From Meandrina meandrites (lineage: Eukaryota > Cnidaria > Anthozoa > Scleractinia > Meandrinidae), in NCBI GenBank assembly GCA_963693305.1, contig OY855903.1, forward strand, positions 24,642,455-24,706,454: DNA of 64,000 nucleotides, read 5' to 3'. Below, piece by piece: positions 61,201 through 64,000 of the stretch. The notes beneath the pieces are model-generated. The model searched no databases. It was not told the origin of the DNA and saw only the letters and a program-made list of their open reading frames with translations. Both the position numbers and the translations under genes were made by a program. Every line of letters starts with the position of its first letter. The stretch's first letter is position 1.

Positions 61201-62760
61201 ATATTTTGTTTTGGCAAGATCTAAATATTTTTACTCCTTATTAGCATCACAAGAGAAATGAAAACAACTGCCCGAGCTTAAAGAAAAAGGATGGTTAAAT
61301 TTAACTTGTATTTTACACTGATTTAAATTGTGAAAGCAAGAAAACTTTAAGTTATACTTAATTAATGTCAACAACGATTACTAGCTGAATCTACAAAATA
61401 CTTATATTTGGAAAAAAGACTTATCCAATTTATTTCAGACTAAGCCGCTTGTTTTCTAACATAATCTAAACGGAAATTCACAGTTGGCCAAAACAGATCT
61501 ATGCAAAACAAATGGACTCTACGAAATTTCCTGCTGAGAGTAAAATGAATCAAAAATACTTTGTGGGCTAACGTGTTTGCAAAAGCAACAAAAATTAATA
61601 AGCAAACTGGGAGAAAACGATTTTTAAAGTAATGCCACCCAGAATTCAAGCCACTTTAGGTCGGATGAACAATTCTCACATATTTAAGTTGCTCATGAGT
61701 ACACATGATAAGTATTTTACACCGAATGAAATTGATTGACGAGATAACTTTCTGATCTGTTGCCAAACCCATCGTCACACAACTGACATAATTTTCAAAA
61801 ATTCAATATCACATAAAAATCCAATTTATGTTAAATCCATGGAGCAGCCGACCGGAAAAAAAAACAATATATACAAGAATGAGTTTATTCTCTTGCTAAA
61901 ATATTAATTTTTTTTCGCCTAGAATCAATTTTTTTTTTTAATTTTGCGATCCACATACAAGCTCAACAACTTCACAAAACATACCAAGTGGGTATCGTAA
62001 ATCTGTTCTAACTGAATTATAACTATGCACTGATCTTTTTTCAAAGCACGATATTGTTCCATAAGAAATGGCACACTTAATCTTACATTTGAAAAACACC
62101 AAGCGATCCACCATATCCATGCAAAGAAATTAACTTTGAATTTTATTTTCCAACGCGATTTGACTCAATGGTAAAACAAACATCAATCTTCCGATAGTGA
62201 ACCTAAACAAACATAGTGCATTTTGGAAATTAGTTGACAAATATCGCACCCTATCGAGTTCCACTGCTCCAAAACAAGATCCTATTAGAACTGCATGCTT
62301 AGCTAATAAATCAATCCTGCACGGAAACTCCACTTACTTGGTGTAGTGAGGTGAGGCCGTCGTCATTCGCCAAGTTTGGGTCAACACCATAATCAAGCAT
62401 CCTTTTCACTGGATAAGAAACATCAATAATTAAAAATTCGTCTATAAATGGAAAGCCTCAAGACACAACTACCATCGACAAATAAACTTCACGGCGAAAA
62501 GCCAGATTACAGTTGGACGAACCTTCATCGTAATCGCCTCGAGATGCGGCCTCCAAGAGAATAATTCTTGGCTCGAATTTCACTGGTTTCGCTCGTTGTG
62601 GTCTCTTTTTGGGCGGCGGTGGACCAAGTTCTTTATCTTTCTCCCTATCCCATCGTTTGAGCTGTTGAGAACGACGTTTTTTCGCGAGTTCTAGGCGATC
62701 TTGTACTGTCAATTTCTCGACCTTCGGAATTTCAGCCACAAGTTCTAAATGATCCGCCAT
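52529..62760 (-). CDS. PPP1R16: Protein phosphatase 1 regulatory subunit 16-like (TIMAP/MYPT3), 10 exons, 737 aa
   Basis: Targets PP1 catalytic subunit to membranes. Exons (high to low): 62523-62760, 62338-62408, 59893-60145, 58675-58799, 57679-57804, 56811-56886, 55594-55705, 55363-55471, 54084-54900, 52529-52815; 2214 nt, frame intact. It opens MADHLELVAEIPKVEKLT, the conserved start of PPP1R16A/B, so I preferred ATG 62760 over the in-frame 62862. K58-P-V-K-F62 is an RVxF-type PP1 docking site just before the ankyrin repeats. Ankyrin units: DPNLANDDGLTSLHQACID, AEDRELWTPLHASAACENF, NADGNLPVDL, DMQGATALHIAAANAYVEVL, DGWRPIHAAACWGN, SRTPYGETPLDLCED. A basic, then Ser/Thr/Pro/Glu-rich disordered region (exons 7-10) follows, ending KNSCCVLL: a CaaX box (CVLL) implying prenylation. 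Human members are 528 to 567 aa, so the disordered part is long here. Confidence 0.95.
53242..53370. mobile_element. Foldback element, 129 bp, youngest copy of the 6479 family
   Basis: TGTTGTGGTTCAATTTTATC and its inverse at the right end, a further inner pair 'ttcaaattttattttccttt', and TATA on both sides (53238-53241, 53371-53374). Almost perfectly foldback. It lies in PPP1R16 intron 9. Confidence 0.85.
53532..53819. mobile_element. Copy of the 16991 element, inverted, 288 bp
   Basis: Ends CAGGGATGTAGCTGGG and CCTAGCTACACCCCTG; flanks CCCAC (53527-53531) and GCCAC (53820-53824), a 5-bp duplication with one change. G run near 53550. It lies in PPP1R16 intron 9. Confidence 0.85.
55149..55216. 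repeat. (TGTC)n microsatellite with variants
   Basis: Tandem TGTC/TGCC tetramers between PPP1R16 exons 8 and 9. Confidence 0.95.
55754..56203. mobile_element. MITE, 450 bp, 7-bp TSD
   Basis: Ends CAGAAACTCATGAGGAGTTG then AAACGTGTAAC, and the inverse on the right. TTACTAC at 55747-55753 and 56204-56210. A second inverse pair, 'gccaagtaccatatttggaa' against 'ttccaaatatggtactta', lies inside. It lies in PPP1R16 intron 6. Confidence 0.85.
56431..56708. mobile_element. Short element, 278 bp, 5-bp TSD (one change)
   Basis: Ends CAGGGCCGTAACTAGCAAG and TGGCAACGGCCCTG; flanks CTTGT (56426-56430) and CTCGT (56709-56713). It lies in PPP1R16 intron 6. Confidence 0.7.
57292..57585 (+). mobile_element. 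tRNA-derived SINE, best copy (intact A and B boxes)
   Basis: Pol III promoter in the head: A box TGGCCCAATGG (57301) and B box GGTTCGAGCCC (57344). Then 'ttgtgttcttgggcaagaca', 'ctccacccaggtgtataaat', 'gtaaccctgcgatggactag', 'catgctctggaaaccgggat' and an end near 'tatacagacttacctta'. It is not a functional tRNA: the 3' half of the cloverleaf is replaced by the SINE body. It lies in PPP1R16 intron 5. Confidence 0.88.
58022..58100. repeat. Dense GAGACGAG / CTCGTCTC palindromes
   Basis: About nine alternating copies of 'ctcgtctc' and its inverse or one-base variants in 80 bases; could form stacked hairpins. It lies in PPP1R16 intron 4. Confidence 0.85.
58860..59400 (+). mobile_element. Two adjacent decayed SINE copies
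   Basis: Copy 1, about 58860-59135 ('ccatccaggtgtataaatgg', 'caggaaactagaataagctc'); copy 2, about 59140-59400 ('gttcatgtctggctgac', 'ctccacccaggattgtta', 'gcatcccatccaggg'). Same strand. In PPP1R16 intron 3. Confidence 0.7.
59531..59767. repeat. 41-bp minisatellite, about 5.8 copies
   Basis: Unit 'gactgctcagtcattaactt' + 'gctgatcaccagggcttatca', with unit starts near 59551, 59591, 59631, 59672, 59713 and 59754. Units differ by several substitutions and one indel. Adjacent units, no unique spacers, so not CRISPR. In PPP1R16 intron 3. Confidence 0.93.
60146..62337. other. PPP1R16 intron 2, no feature recognised
   Basis: About 2.2 kb of AT-rich intron with poly-A/poly-T runs. Open frames at 60671, 61440, 61938 and 62130 (minus) are short and show no family motifs. 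No clear inverted repeat was found. Confidence 0.6.
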
Positions 62761-63609
62761 GATTGAGCGCGTGGGAACCCAGAGAAGTTCACGCCTCGTG
62801 AAAGATTCGCGGCAACTTTCTACAGTAACATTTTCGCCGTTAATCTGCTCAGTTTCGGCCAAATCCGACAGACATGTACTGCAAAGAAGAAGAGTGTTGT
62901 CTGGAAAGTTTATGCAAATTTTGTATTTAGTTAAGAGGCGAGCCTCGGCGATGTATTACCGCTTGCCATATAAGGAGTGAGTGCGAAGGCGAATCCGACT
63001 TTACGTTTTATAACAACTTCCGGTTTTTCGGCTTTCCCGTGGATAAAATTTTTCCCTTTTGGATTTTTTATGTTTGCACGGTCCCTTGCCTCCCTTTTCA
63101 CTTTATAGCCAAGCGTCTCTGTTTCAGAAAGATGCAAATAAACGACAAAAATAAAATGTTTTTTTCTGCTGTATTTGTTTTGCTGTCGCTTTTGGATTTT
63201 TTTTAGCTGACAGGGCGTTGCTAAGGATGATCCCTTTTACTAAATCATGTCTAACATGTGTCACCGACTAAAAAGTGATTTCTCTTGAATCAAGCAAATA
63301 ATGTGCGTTATGCTTTTCAGTTCTCAAAAGCACTGCCATTATGCAAAATATTCATATTTTTCCCCTCCTTTTGTTTTTCTTGTGTTTGCATCAGTAATGC
63401 TGCGTTCCACATACTGGAAATAGTAAAGGTTTCCATCCGTTTGTCGCAGATGCCAGATGCATTTATCACAAAATATAAACAGCGGCCGGATAAAAGATAA
63501 CAGCGGAACTATGGTTTGACCGGAAGTTGTCTCGCATGTGCGCGTGACATCACGCGTGACACACACACACACTTGCGTTACGCGTTACACATTGCGTTAG
63601 AATGTAACC
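62761..63609. promoter_or_regulatory. Divergent promoter region, PPP1R16 / PX gene
   Basis: 849 bp between start codons. The end close to the PX gene has 'cgcgtgacatcacgcgtgac', an imperfect palindrome including a CRE-like TGACATCA, then an (AC)n run at 63558-63571 and 'gcgttacgcgttacac'. Confidence 0.5.
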
Positions 63610-63940
63610 ATGATGTTTTCGATGTCAAAAGCGCAGCTCTCTCCTCGAAGAAGTCACTTTTATATTGATAACGACCATTTAGACGGTGAAGATGATAAAA
63701 GCGCCATGATATATGTGACTGCAGCTAAACTTAAATCAATCAAGGAACGCTGGGTTGGAAACACGAACAGAAAGAAACAATACGCTTTTGTTTTGACCCT
63801 CGAGTGGTCGGATGGCTCGTCAAGTATCATCTGGCGGAGTTACAGTGACTTCTTTGATTTTCAGTGTGGTTTATTGGATTCTTTTCCTGAGGAAGCTGGC
63901 TCAGTGGGAGGATTTGCGAGGATTATACCTTATCTTCCAG
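63610..63940 (+). CDS. PX-domain protein, first coding exon (partial)
   Basis: The exon encodes about 110 aa: a short N-terminal leader (MMFSMSKAQLSPRR..), then a PX fold beginning near residue 35 with QYAFVLTLEWSDGSSS, an aromatic RSYSDFFDFQ helix (PX RR/YS-F motif, here WRSYSDFF), DSFPEEAG and RIIPYLPG, the P-rich loop. It ends in a donor (CCAG|GTAATT) and the rest lies off the right edge. The IIPxLPG wording and the FxDFQ..DxFPEEAG pattern are typical of phosphoinositide-binding PX domains in the p47phox/NOXO1 and SH3PXD2 (Tks) group of NADPH-oxidase organisers and adaptors. I cannot choose between them without the SH3 domains. The first Arg of the usual RRY is not preceded by a second Arg. 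Confidence 0.82.
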
Positions 63941-64000
63941 GTAATTCCCACGCTTAAAATCAAAACGACAAAGGATGTTACGAAATTGGCTTTCAGGACA

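Noticed and set aside
62761..62862. Upstream in-frame start of PPP1R16 (MAETEQ...)
   Set aside because: Possible, but the conserved family start MA(D/E)HLEL lies at 62760.

Overview
This is intron-rich animal nuclear DNA. All coding sequence is in short exons with GT..AG junctions, the introns are AT-rich, and the proteins are conserved animal housekeeping genes. The dense miniature inverted-repeat elements (many of types I associate with coral and anemone genomes), the poly-C/poly-G runs and the tRNA-derived SINEs suggest a cnidarian, probably a stony coral or related anthozoan. The species call is inference; the gene calls do not depend on it.

Layout, left to right. (1) The 5' coding exon of an ASRGL1-like isoaspartyl peptidase/asparaginase (minus, continues off the left edge) is head-to-head with a complete IMPA1-type inositol monophosphatase (plus, 8 exons, 285 aa). 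(2) A complete EDEM2 (minus, 12 exons, 563 aa) is head-to-head with a 277-aa coiled-coil protein with a CEP290-like C-terminal motif (plus, 8 exons). (3) An RNF114/RNF166-type RING E3 ligase (minus, 6 exons, 216 aa) is head-to-head with the exosome subunit EXOSC7/RRP42 (plus, 7 exons, 291 aa), followed in tandem by the KEOPS catalytic subunit OSGEP (plus, 13 exons, 337 aa). (4) After a gene-poor 4.8 kb comes a PPP1R16 (TIMAP/MYPT3)-type protein phosphatase 1 targeting subunit (minus, 10 exons, 737 aa, C-terminal prenylation box), divergent from the first exon of a PX-domain protein (plus, runs off the right edge). For the seven complete genes I joined the exons by hand; every joined CDS has a length divisible by three and stays open.

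Four divergent gene pairs share short promoter regions (about 0.14 to 0.85 kb between start codons). Start regions repeatedly carry an AAnATGGCG motif, the YY1 core. The genes form no single pathway: they cover inositol recycling, ER-associated degradation, ubiquitin signalling, RNA decay, tRNA t6A modification and PP1 targeting.

Most of the rest is mobile DNA. I could delimit about twenty non-autonomous DNA transposons, many with intact target-site duplications (TSDs). They include a three-deep nest in an OSGEP intron (a TTAA-flanked element, inside it a hAT element with an 8-bp duplication and a BED-finger remnant, inside that a 373-bp element), several families ending CAG..CTG with 5-bp duplications, a 601-bp near-perfect foldback element, and a tRNA-derived SINE family. 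Nothing prokaryotic, viral or CRISPR-like was seen. The most unusual content is the transposon archaeology, the 5-bp-duplication elements, the CEP290-tail-like small protein and the duplicated 3' end of EDEM2.
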